Source: Agromyces sp. ISL-38
GTDB lineage: Bacteria > Actinomycetota > Actinomycetes > Actinomycetales > Microbacteriaceae
Direction: 5' to 3'
Assembly: GCF_018613935.1 (NCBI RefSeq)
Contig: NZ_JAGGPF010000011.1
Location: 106,942-170,941, forward strand
Length of the DNA stretch: 64,000 nt
Shown here: piece by piece, positions 16,387-25,150 of the stretch
Layout: each line of letters begins with the position of its first letter
Numbering within the stretch: the stretch's first letter is position 1
Made by a program: the position numbers and the translations under genes
The notes under the pieces: generated by a model
Seen by the model: the letters and a program-made list of their open reading frames with translations, nothing else
What the model was told of the DNA's origin: nothing
Databases searched by the model: none

Positions 16387-19300
16387 GAGGCTCCGCCTCC
16401 AAGTCCGAATCCACCGCCAGAAAAACCGGCTCCATATCCGACCTGGGCCAGGACCACAATCATCCAAACATCCTCGCCATCCGGGCCGACTCCGTACGCG
16501 TAGACGCCCTTTCCTCCAAACCCTTGGGAATAGCTGCCTTCAGCCGACCACATTAGCGAGTCAAGTTGTTCAGCCGTACGGGCGTTCGTGTAGCCAAACC
16601 CAGCTCCGGCCTCTGCTGCGAGTTTCGTGCTCGGCCCAAGCCCAAAGTCCACCCCTCCGACAGCCACTCGCGAGCCATCGGGCATGACAACGTTGCACAC
16701 GCTCGCGCCCATTGCGACCACCACCGAGCTGCCCCCTGCAGCAGCGCATGTAACGAGCCCAACGTTGACGCCGGCGTGACATTTATTGAAGCTGAATGAG
16801 TCGCATGCGAGAGGATCGAGAGGATCGTCGAGCTCGCTGTAGTTCGTTCCTTCGCCGCACGCGCCTCGATTGAAGCTCATCTGGCCACCGCAACTCGGCA
16901 GCCCACCGCCCAGGTTGATGCTGTTGTCGTCATCTGACGCCGACTCACGAACCGGCGGATCTACCGTGACATCCGGCACGACGTCCATCTCGAGTCCTCG
17001 TGCGTGTTTGTAGGCGTTGGTGATCCGCGCTTGGTCCGCGGGGGAATCGGACGCTACGTCTGTGACGCGCAGTCCGGTTGCGTCGGAGCGCGTGACGGGG
17101 TTGCTATTGGCGTACGCGTAAGCATTCCACTGTTGCGGGTCCGCGAGGTCGAGGAGCGGGTCGACGCTGATGAAGGCACCGACAGCCTCATCGAAGTAGC
17201 GCGCACCCACCTGCGTGAGCCCAGTGGTTCCGTCGCGGGTCTTCCCGAGAAACTGGCTATCGCCAGGCACGGTGGCGGCATCCGATGCGCCGCGGGTGGC
17301 GCCGAACGGATCGGTGTAGAGGCGTTTGATCGCGGTCTTGGCGGGGTGGCCGCCGTTCGGGATGGCCGCGATCGGGGTGCCATGATGATCGGCGACCAGG
17401 GAGGTGACGCCGTTGCCGAGGCCGCGGTCGGTGCGGATCGCGACGCTCTTGCCCGCGAACGAGTAGTACCGGGTGGCCTTGACCGCCCTGTTGGCCGCAA
17501 TGTGGATCTCTTGCCCGCCGGCGTACACGGTGGTGCCGCTCGAATCGGTGCGGACGATCCGGTTCCCGTCGGCGTCGTACACGTTCGACGTGTCGCCGGC
17601 GGTGGTGAGCTCGCCTTCGGCATCCCACGTGTATCGCCCGGTCTGGCCCGAGACCTCGACGGTGGTGCGATTCCCGGCCGCGTCGTAGCCGTACTTGATC
17701 GGCAGCCCAGCCATGGTCGCAGTCGTGACCGCGTGCGGGCCCGCTGTGCCGGCACCGTGCGCATAGGTGGTCGTGATCGCGGTGCCGTCGGCGGCGGTCG
17801 CGGTCTGCTTGGTGCGGTTGCCGAGGACGTCGTAGGTGTAGTTCGTCCAGTACGGTGCCGCACCGCCCATCGCACCCGCGGATGGTGCTTGCGCGCAGTC
17901 CCCGTTGCCGGGTGTCCACGCGGTTTGCAGGTGCGCGAGGCCGTCGTAGTTGAAGCACTGGCTGTCCTGGAACGCTGCACCGGACAGCGGCGCATTCGTC
18001 GGGGTGTCTTTGATGCTGGTGACGTTCCCGGCCGGGTCGTAGGTGTAGCTGAGGTCGAGTTCGGTGCCGTTGATGCGTTCGCGGTCGAGGCTGATCCCGG
18101 CCGATCGTTTCGTGCCGTCCTCATACCGGTACGACACGACCGCCCCGTACGTGTTCCCGAGGTCTGCGAGCAGCGGGCGGCCGTCGGCGGCGAATCGGGA
18201 CGCGGCGACGTAGGTGCCCCACCCGAAGCCGCCGCTCATCCAGGACGGCATCGACGAAGCGGTGTCGTAGATCGTGGTGACCTTCTCCGCGCCGAGGATC
18301 GTCTTGCCATCCGCGGACGTGTCGGCTGCCACAACGGCGGGGTAGGTGACGGCCGCGGTCTGCCCGTCGACGGTGTACGCGTGCTTCGTGCTGAGCGTCC
18401 GGGTCTGTAGGTTCGTGAACGCGCCCGTGTTCGGCAGCACGAGGGAAGTCTGGGTGGGCCGGTACGCGGCGTCCCAGGCATCCGTGCGGGTGACGTACGC
18501 CTGCCCGCCCACGTACCGGGTGGCTGAGGTGAGCACACCCTTGAGGACCGTGTCGTACTGCCATTCCGCGCGGACGGTGCCGGTCGGGGAGCCGTCGCGG
18601 ACACTGGTGGTGCGACCGAGCGCATCGTAGGTGTACCCGAGGGTCTGGCCGTTGCCATTCGTGCGGGTGAGCACGCGGCCGAGCACGTCATACGTCGTGG
18701 ACGAGTCGCCCGCGTCGGGATCAGATGCGGTGATCTGCCGGCCGGCCCAGTCGTAGCCGTACGCCCACTCGTTGAGATCGGGGTCGACCATGCCTGACAG
18801 TCGCCCGGCCGCGTCGTACGTGTATTTGGTTGTGGTTGTGGTCGGAGTCCTGCTGGCGGGGTCCTCGAGTGCCAACACTTCGGCGACGGTGTCGGCCTCG
18901 GATTTCTCGTCAGGATCGCGCACGTATTGGGTCAACTCGACGGTGCGGCCGCGGGCGTCAACGGTGGTCTTGGTCGGCGTTCCGCCCATGGGCGGGATCT
19001 GCAGTGTCTTCGCGCCGTCGTAGTGGGTGATGGTGCGCCACTTCTCGTTGGCGGGGTCGGAGTCGGTGTGCACCCAGAAGATCTGCGCGGTCTGCCGGCC
19101 TGCGTCGTCGTATTCGAACGTTGTGTGCCCGGACGTGTCAGCGGGCGGTGTCTCCGGGGTAGCGGACACGCCGCCCTGCACCCACCAGGGCTCGGTTTGC
19201 TTCACGATGCGGCCGGTGGAGTCGTAGATGGTGTGCGCCACCATCCGGCCCTGGTCGGATGTTCCGGTGCCTCGCCCTTCTTGCTGGGTCTGGAACGGGC

Positions 19301-22300
19301 GCATGAGTGCGTCATAGAGGACGGCGCTGGCGTGTTGGCGCTTCCCGTCCGCGGAGATCGTCTTGGTGACGACCGCGTTCAGCCCGTTCGGCTGGACGGT
19401 GTACTCGTACTGTACGGATGGGAACTGCGCGTTCACGTGCTGCGGGTAGATGACCTTATGCAATCGGCCCAGGGCGTCGTACACCCCCGTGGTCGTGCGC
19501 CCATTCGCGTCGGTCGAGGAGACGGGGACGCCGAGGATCGGGTCGAATCCGGTCGTCGTGACGTGCCCGAGGGGGTTGGTCGTGGTGGTCTCCGCGACCA
19601 ACCCACCCGCCGAGGGGGTGTACCCGATGGTGGTGGTCTTACCGGCAGCGTCGGTGTTCTCGGTGACCCGGCCGCGGGTGTCGTACTTCACGGTCGATGT
19701 CTGGATGAATCCATCACCGTCCTGCGGGTCGATGGTCTCGACCTTGGTCGGCCGACCGGATGCGTCGTACGTGAGCTTGGACGCGGACACCACATCGGCC
19801 GGCCGCTGCGGTAGCTGGTCGCATGCCTTCGCGACCGTCTCGAGCACGGACGGCAATGCAACAAGGTGCTTCCCGGCGAGGTCGTCATCGGTTTCGTGCG
19901 CGTAGGTGGTCGTCGTGCACAGGTTGTCCGACGCGGTCTCGATGTCGCCGCGGTCGTCGACCGTGGTCGGCTGACTGAACGCGTTGAACGTCGTCGTGGT
20001 CTTGGTGTGGTGCACTGCCGATGTCCCGGCCGCGTTGTAGGTGACCGCGTCGACGGTCTGCGACGGGATGCGGGTCGCAGTGTAGGCGGCGTCCTGTGCG
20101 CTGGTCGCAACGGTGACCGGATTGCCGAACGTGCTCACCGTTTCGGAGACCTTGATAGTCCCGTTGAGCTCGGTGGAAGTGAATACCTCGCCCGCGAGGC
20201 GGTCGACGTCTGTGACGGTGCCGACACCGCTGATCGGGGCGGTCAGGGATTCTCCGGTCCCGCGGTAGTAGGTGGTGACGGATTTGGTCTGCTGGGCGCC
20301 GGAGTTCCCGGTGATCGTGGTGATCTGCTTCGCACCGCGGAACTCGGAATAGGTCTTGTCGGCGTCCTCGATCAGCGGAGTGTCCGGTTTCACCCATTTC
20401 CATGCGGCGTCCGTGTAGTCGTACCGGGTGGTCACGGCCAATGACCCGGTGATCAGCTCGGGGCCAGACGGTTCGAGGTTGGTGTGTCCCTCGACGACGG
20501 TGTCGACCACGTACTTGTAGAAGTAGTCAGTGTGCGGGTCTCCGTCGTTCGACTTCACTGGGAAGCAGAGGTCCGTGTTCGCCGCAGGGTCCGCGGTCAG
20601 CCCCTCCACGCAGCGGGTCGTGTAATTCACGCTGAGGCGCCCGCCGGACTCGGTCCGCACGCTCGTCACCCGATGCCGGTAGAGCGCGTCTGCGCCAGTG
20701 TCGGCGGCCTGGACTCGGTTCTTCAACGCCGTGTAATCGAATTTCACCGCAGGCAATGCCACATCGTCCTTGGAGCCGGCTTGACCAGTGTGGGCGACCG
20801 CCTCCAGGCGGAGCATGATGCCGGTCGCGTACTCCAACCCGATCCCGTCGCCCTGCGGCACGAACCGCTGCGACAATGCCCACGAGTCGACCGGCTGGAA
20901 GTCCGAGCCGACGTTCGCATAGGTGGTGATCTTCGCCAACCGGGTGCGGTTGAAGAATGTAGGCGCGTACGTCTCACAACCCGTCGTGGTCTCGCAGATC
21001 AAGTCGACCGGGGTGTCGGGCCAGTGGTACCCGGTCGTCGCGGACTGCGCGCCAGAGCACCAGGAGTCCGGCACGGCCAGGTTCGTGATGCAACGGGGGG
21101 TGTGGGTGAACTCGACCTTCGCCGGCGCCTGGCTGACACCGTCGTCGGCGTGTGTGCCGTACTCGATCCGGTTCAGGTACCCGCCCGCGACATACGAGAC
21201 GGCGGCGTCACCGTAGAAGGGCCGGTAGTTGTTGGACTCAGCCGTGTAGAAGTACGACGCCGTGTTCCCCGACGGGTCGATCACCCGGTCGAGGTTCCAC
21301 CGCCACACCTGCTCGTCGGACGAGTCCTTGAACGAGGCCGCGTGCCCCGGCTCGTCGGCATGGTTGCCGTACACGGGCACCGTCCACGCCGACGAGGCGT
21401 CGACTTGCTGGCCGAAGAAGTACTGGGTGCCGTCGGTTGTGGTGACCTTCCAGTACTCACCCTTCGCCCCGCCGCTGGTGATGTGCTCGATGCGGGTTCC
21501 GTCGTCCCGCTTCGGGTGCCACGTGCCGCTGTTCTGGTCCTTGACCAGCTCAGATCCGCTGCCGTTCAGCGACAGCGTCGCGTTCGCAGGACCCCAGCAC
21601 AGGTCAGGCGCGGACAGGCCGGCATTGTTCGCCCCGGAGGTCTCGTCATCGGCGCACGACTTGTACGTGCGCTCGATGAAGCTCGCACCCACATCGAAGC
21701 CCTCACCGACCAGCCCGGACTGGTTGTTCGTCGACGCGATCCGCCCGTCGGAGACCGCGGACGAGTACGACAGGGCGAGTTCTGGTGCCGGCCCCGCCGG
21801 CACTTGCGGCGCCCGCATCGGGTACGACCACGTGAACGCACCCGTCGCACCGGTCGTGCCCCACGTAGACGACAACGCCAGCGGCGTCGCCGACCAGTCG
21901 CCCAACGGCCCCGCGACACCTGCGGTGATCGCGACCGACCCGCCCGACGAACCCGTCGATGTCGTCGTGGTGGTGGTCGTGGTTGACTGCAACATCGCCG
22001 GCGCCGCAGCCCCACCCGACGCGGCCGGGTTCACGGGCACCGTGACACTCACGGTCTGGGCGGTTTCGTCGTGCGAACTCTCCAACAGGACCGGGCGGCA
22101 CTCCGGCGTTGGTTCAGCGGTGGTGTCGCAGTTCGGCACCCACACCGCCTGCAACCGGGACGCCCAGTCACCGCCGCCGACCCCGGCGAACGCGTCATAC
22201 GAGACTGACAGCTTGACCGTCTTGTCCAGAGGTACTGGCGTGTCGGATGCGTCGGCGACCTCGAGGATGACCCCGGTGACGCCCGCCTGCTCGGTCGCCG

Positions 22301-22772
22301 CCTGATCGAGAACTTTCAGCGACACCCGCTCGGGCGACGGCTCGCCCTCGACCGGTGCGACGATCACCGACATCCCGCCGAGCTCGACCGGCACCCCCGT
22401 TCCCGGCGTCTGCGTGCCGGGCAGGTCTACGGTCGCCTCAGCAGCGGTCGGGAGGTCGGCCGGCAGTGCCAGTGGGACCAGCGGCTGGTCCGGATCCTCC
22501 GCAGCGCCCGCGATCGGGATGGGCCCGGCCGCTGTCTCCGGGTCGAGCGTCGCACCGGCGGCGGCGAGATTTTGCTCGCGAGACTCGTCGATCACCCCGG
22601 TCGCCGCAGCCTGCGCTGCCCACGACCACGCCGCCCCCAGCATGCCCGGGTCCACGCCGAGCACCACGACCAGGCCACCAGCGACTGTCAACATGAGCCG
22701 TTCGCGCACGCGCACCCCGTTCGTGGTCATCCATCCACTCCTGCGGAGCCCTTTGGCACCCTTGATCGGCAT
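16362..22772 (-). CDS. RHS/YD-repeat polymorphic toxin with a novel-looking Cys/Gly-rich C-terminal tip
   Basis: 2136 residues from ATG 22772. A signal-anchor lies at about 27-55, a poly-Thr linker 'STTTTTTTTSTGSSGG' near 270, and an SpvB-like N-domain at about 290-420. Next come dozens of RHS/YD repeats (e.g. 'YTYDAAGRLSGMVDPDLNEW', 'YGYDAAGNRTTV') and the core-closing motif 'GARYFDEAVGAFISVDPLLD' near 1860-1880. The last 236 residues are the variable tip. A Cys-rich segment is followed by a Gly-rich strand-alternating segment (..GVDFGLGPSTKLAAEAGAGF..GYGAGFSGGGFGLGGGASC) with eight Cys in all. No known nuclease, deaminase or ART motif is seen. The ATG overlaps the stop of the LamG gene (TGATG) and the 3' end overlaps the two-TM gene, so the three form one operon. 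It is probably an exported contact-dependent toxin; the mode of action is unknown. Confidence 0.93.
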   Translation of the reverse strand: MPIKGAKGLRRSGWMTTNGVRVRERLMLTVAGGLVVVLGVDPGMLGAAWSWAAQAAATGVIDESREQNLAAAGATLDPETAAGPIPIAGAAEDPDQPLVPLALPADLPTAAEATVDLPGTQTPGTGVPVELGGMSVIVAPVEGEPSPERVSLKVLDQAATEQAGVTGVILEVADASDTPVPLDKTVKLSVSYDAFAGVGGGDWASRLQAVWVPNCDTTAEPTPECRPVLLESSHDETAQTVSVTVPVNPAASGGAAAPAMLQSTTTTTTTTSTGSSGGSVAITAGVAGPLGDWSATPLALSSTWGTTGATGAFTWSYPMRAPQVPAGPAPELALSYSSAVSDGRIASTNNQSGLVGEGFDVGASFIERTYKSCADDETSGANNAGLSAPDLCWGPANATLSLNGSGSELVKDQNSGTWHPKRDDGTRIEHITSGGAKGEYWKVTTTDGTQYFFGQQVDASSAWTVPVYGNHADEPGHAASFKDSSDEQVWRWNLDRVIDPSGNTASYFYTAESNNYRPFYGDAAVSYVAGGYLNRIEYGTHADDGVSQAPAKVEFTHTPRCITNLAVPDSWCSGAQSATTGYHWPDTPVDLICETTTGCETYAPTFFNRTRLAKITTYANVGSDFQPVDSWALSQRFVPQGDGIGLEYATGIMLRLEAVAHTGQAGSKDDVALPAVKFDYTALKNRVQAADTGADALYRHRVTSVRTESGGRLSVNYTTRCVEGLTADPAANTDLCFPVKSNDGDPHTDYFYKYVVDTVVEGHTNLEPSGPELITGSLAVTTRYDYTDAAWKWVKPDTPLIEDADKTYSEFRGAKQITTITGNSGAQQTKSVTTYYRGTGESLTAPISGVGTVTDVDRLAGEVFTSTELNGTIKVSETVSTFGNPVTVATSAQDAAYTATRIPSQTVDAVTYNAAGTSAVHHTKTTTTFNAFSQPTTVDDRGDIETASDNLCTTTTYAHETDDDLAGKHLVALPSVLETVAKACDQLPQRPADVVSASKLTYDASGRPTKVETIDPQDGDGFIQTSTVKYDTRGRVTENTDAAGKTTTIGYTPSAGGLVAETTTTNPLGHVTTTGFDPILGVPVSSTDANGRTTTGVYDALGRLHKVIYPQHVNAQFPSVQYEYTVQPNGLNAVVTKTISADGKRQHASAVLYDALMRPFQTQQEGRGTGTSDQGRMVAHTIYDSTGRIVKQTEPWWVQGGVSATPETPPADTSGHTTFEYDDAGRQTAQIFWVHTDSDPANEKWRTITHYDGAKTLQIPPMGGTPTKTTVDARGRTVELTQYVRDPDEKSEADTVAEVLALEDPASRTPTTTTTKYTYDAAGRLSGMVDPDLNEWAYGYDWAGRQITASDPDAGDSSTTYDVLGRVLTRTNGNGQTLGYTYDALGRTTSVRDGSPTGTVRAEWQYDTVLKGVLTSATRYVGGQAYVTRTDAWDAAYRPTQTSLVLPNTGAFTNLQTRTLSTKHAYTVDGQTAAVTYPAVVAADTSADGKTILGAEKVTTIYDTASSMPSWMSGGFGWGTYVAASRFAADGRPLLADLGNTYGAVVSYRYEDGTKRSAGISLDRERINGTELDLSYTYDPAGNVTSIKDTPTNAPLSGAAFQDSQCFNYDGLAHLQTAWTPGNGDCAQAPSAGAMGGAAPYWTNYTYDVLGNRTKQTATAADGTAITTTYAHGAGTAGPHAVTTATMAGLPIKYGYDAAGNRTTVEVSGQTGRYTWDAEGELTTAGDTSNVYDADGNRIVRTDSSGTTVYAGGQEIHIAANRAVKATRYYSFAGKSVAIRTDRGLGNGVTSLVADHHGTPIAAIPNGGHPAKTAIKRLYTDPFGATRGASDAATVPGDSQFLGKTRDGTTGLTQVGARYFDEAVGAFISVDPLLDLADPQQWNAYAYANSNPVTRSDATGLRVTDVASDSPADQARITNAYKHARGLEMDVVPDVTVDPPVRESASDDDNSINLGGGLPSCGGQMSFNRGACGEGTNYSELDDPLDPLACDSFSFNKCHAGVNVGLVTCAAAGGSSVVVAMGASVCNVVMPDGSRVAVGGVDFGLGPSTKLAAEAGAGFGYTNARTAEQLDSLMWSAEGSYSQGFGGKGVYAYGVGPDGEDVWMIVVLAQVGYGAGFSGGGFGLGGGASCRIGETC

Positions 22773-24253
22773 CACTGCTCGCTCACCGTCGGATCGATTG
22801 CGTTGAACGCGGCGACACCTTCTCCGAAGTCCTCAATCTCTGCGCCTTTGCACAGCCGGCGCAGCTTCGCGGCGTCGGTGATCTGACCCGAGAACAACCG
22901 CACGTTGTCGATCTGACCTGGCCACCAGGTTGCGCCGGCCCCGGCGGTTTGACCGCGACCCACCGCGAAGGCGCCGGGCGATTGCCACGCCGCACCGCCA
23001 CGCGCTATCGGTGCGCTACCGATCGGCTCACCCGTCGCTGACTGGTCTGGGGTGCCGACTTCGCAAACCCACAGTCGCACCGTCTTCGCGGTCGCGTCAT
23101 GCTCACCAACCAGGTGCACCCATTGGCCATCGGTCACCTCCGCGCTCGAGGTGGCAGCCGTGACACTCGTGCCGGCGCTGGTGTCGGGCATGCCGAACGA
23201 CCAGCAGTCCGTCCCGTTCCCACAGTTCGACCGGTACCCCAGCCGGAACGCCGACTGGGTCAGCCCGTCCTGCGACAGCGCCGTGTAGTCCCCTTGACCC
23301 CTCGTCGACTTGTTCAGGAGCACATGGGCGGACACGGTGAACGACTTCGACGTGTCCAACACCGGCCCTCCGCTGATCGCGGCATCGTTCACACCGTCGA
23401 AGCTCAGCGCCCAGTCATCATCACGCGACCCGAACAACTGGTGCGGGCCCGCAACCCACCCGGCACCCGTGACACCCAGCGGGCCCGCATCCTTCGGACC
23501 CGAATCCGCCGCACTCGAACCATTGTTCTCGTCGAGTTTCCAGATCACGTCCTCGACCGGGGACGCGACATCGAATGTGTAGTCGAACGGGGCAGACCAG
23601 TTGCCGGCCCCGTCGCGCGCCTTCGCGTGGAGGGTCATCGGCCCCGAACCCTTCGGATCATGCGGGATCTCGAGGGATGAACCCGGGGTGACCGATGCCA
23701 ACGTCGGGGTCTCTCCCGTGAACCAGTACTCGACGAACTTGACGTCGTAATCGTTCGGACTCTTCAACGTGAACTTGCCCAGGAGGCCAACGCCGCCGCG
23801 CTCGACGTCCGGTTCATAGACCGCTTCGATCCCCGCACCGGATCCCACCGCCGTTACGGTCGGTTTCCCCGGCGGGGTGATGTCCACTTTGAACTCGCAT
23901 GACACCGACCACCCCGACCAGCGCCCGCCGGTGTCCACCGACGTCGCCCGCCAGAAGTACGAGGAGTACCCCGTGTTCTCAACAAGCTTGCCCGGAGCGA
24001 CCGTCGCCTGGGCGCGGGTGCCTGACGCCTGCGCGGCCAGGGTGGTGCTGTTCCACACCTCGGTTTCCGTGGTGCCGGACTTGGTGTACACCTGGAAATG
24101 CGGGGCAACGAGCGTCCCATCAGGGTCGCTCACGATCGCCGAGAGCGTCGGCGTCTTCGAGTTGATCTGTTGTTGACTGGTCGAACAGGCCGGTTGAACT
24201 GGATTCGTCACCTGCAGGCTTGACGGCTTGTTCGGCACCCGGTTGAACTCCAC
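22772..24253 (-). pseudogene. 5'-truncated secreted LamG-domain protein, companion of the RHS toxin
   Basis: The coding sense runs from about 24265 to the TGA at 22772-22774. An Ig/Fn3-like pair carries 'LSVEFNRVPNKPSSLQVTNP' and '..NTGYSSYFWRATSVDTGGRW'. A second Fn3-like domain follows (ITPPGKPTVTAVGSGAG..), then a LamG/concanavalin-like jelly roll (..WKLDENNGSSAADSGPKDAG.. to ..WWPGQIDNVRLFSGQITDA). LamG-Fn3 proteins commonly precede RHS toxins in Actinobacteria and are normally far longer, with a signal peptide. Here the N-terminal half is missing: upstream the frame becomes Arg/Ser/Pro shadow of the divergent GntR gene. GTG 24253 is the only plausible residual start. The gene was probably cut by the event that placed gntR here. 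Its stop overlaps the RHS ATG. Confidence 0.75.
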
Positions 24254-24323
24254 GGAAAGCGTAGGTGTCGAGCGCGGAACGCATTTCGGCGTTGGCGAGG
24301 GCGGAACGCGTCTTCCGATCTGC

Positions 24324-24338
24324 TGTGGTCTGACCACA
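24324..24338. promoter_or_regulatory. FadR/LldR-type operator, distal copy
   Basis: TGTGGTCTGACCACA is a perfect palindrome around a central T (7-bp arms). It contains the TGGTCnGACCA core typical of FadR-subfamily GntR regulators. It lies 49-63 bp upstream of the GntR start. Confidence 0.85.
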
Positions 24339-24346
24339 TCTGCTAC

Positions 24347-24361
24347 TGTGGTCTGACCACA
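24347..24361. promoter_or_regulatory. FadR/LldR-type operator, proximal copy
   Basis: A second, base-for-base identical TGTGGTCTGACCACA, 23 bp from the first (about two helical turns). Two dimers could therefore bind the same face of the DNA. It lies 26-40 bp upstream of the regulator start and very likely overlaps the promoter of gntR and the downstream dehydrogenase. Confidence 0.85.
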
Positions 24362-24386
24362 CCGGGGCGGCGAGAGGACGAGCAGC

Positions 24387-25121
24387 ATGGCAGCTGACGC
24401 ATCCGACGCTCCCCGCGCCTGGCAGAGCGTGCTCGAGCACATCGAGTCGCAGCTCCTCGAGGGCCGGCTGCGCCCGGGCCATCGGCTCCCCGGCGAGCGC
24501 GCCCTCTCCACCGAACTCGGCGTCGGCCGCTCGAGCGTGCGCGAGGCGATCCGCGTGCTCGAGGTGCTCGGGCTCATCCGCACCCACGCCGGCTCGGGGC
24601 CCAACGCCGGCGCCATCATCATCGCCACCCCCGGCGGAGCCATGAGCTCGCTCATGCGCCTGCAGGTCGCCGCGAGGGGCTTCCCGGTCGCCGACATCGT
24701 GCGCACCCGACTCATCCTCGAGTCCTCGGTCGCGGGCGATCTCGCCGACGCGACGCCGGCACCCGACCTCGCCGCGGCCGACCGGCTGCTCGACGCCATG
24801 GACTCCCCCACGCTCACGCCCCAGGAGTTCCTCGCGCTCGATGCCGCCTTCCACCTCGCGCTCGCCGAGGCATCCGGCAACCAGGTGATCACCGCGACGA
24901 TGGCCGGCCTGCGCAGCGGCATCGAGGGCTACGCACTCCAAGGGCTCGCCGCGCTCACCGATTGGCATGCGACATCCGCTCGCCTTCGAACCGAGCACCG
25001 CGGCATCGTCGAGGCGATCAGGGCAGCGGATGCCGCAGCCGCCCGCACCCGCATCCACGACCACATCTCGGGCTACTACGCCGAGACCTTCATCGATCCC
25101 GCCCGAACCCCCGCGACCTAA
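24387..25121 (+). CDS. FadR-subfamily GntR transcriptional regulator (LldR-like)
   Basis: 244 residues. The winged HTH at 10-80 contains '[20 protein letters not shown]' and '[20 protein letters not shown]'. An all-helical FCD effector domain (about 95-235) includes '[20 protein letters not shown]' and '[20 protein letters not shown]', with metal-binding-type Asp/His residues. The ATG at 24387 is preceded by GAGAGGA. The gene is followed after 29 bp by an FMN-dependent L-lactate-type dehydrogenase and preceded by two perfect TGGTCTGACCA operators. This is the classic lactate-responsive LldR arrangement; lactate or another 2-hydroxyacid is the inferred effector. Confidence 0.93.
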   Translation: MAADASDAPRAWQSVLEHIESQLLEGRLRPGHRLPGERALSTELGVGRSSVREAIRVLEVLGLIRTHAGSGPNAGAIIIATPGGAMSSLMRLQVAARGFPVADIVRTRLILESSVAGDLADATPAPDLAAADRLLDAMDSPTLTPQEFLALDAAFHLALAEASGNQVITATMAGLRSGIEGYALQGLAALTDWHATSARLRTEHRGIVEAIRAADAAAARTRIHDHISGYYAETFIDPARTPAT

Positions 25122-25150
25122 CCGTCCAGACGACAGAGAGCAACGACACC

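Noticed and set aside
17004..18410. Long plus-strand frame inside the RHS gene
   Set aside because: Val/Gly/Arg/Asp-rich antisense shadow of YD repeats without any domain.
20484..21986. 500-codon plus-strand frame inside the RHS gene
   Set aside because: Same reason: an antisense shadow of repetitive RHS coding DNA.
24254..24922. N-terminal extension of the LamG frame opposite gntR
   Set aside because: The sequence becomes Ser/Arg/Ala-rich and lies antisense to the winged helix of GntR; real LamG-type sequence stops near 24265.
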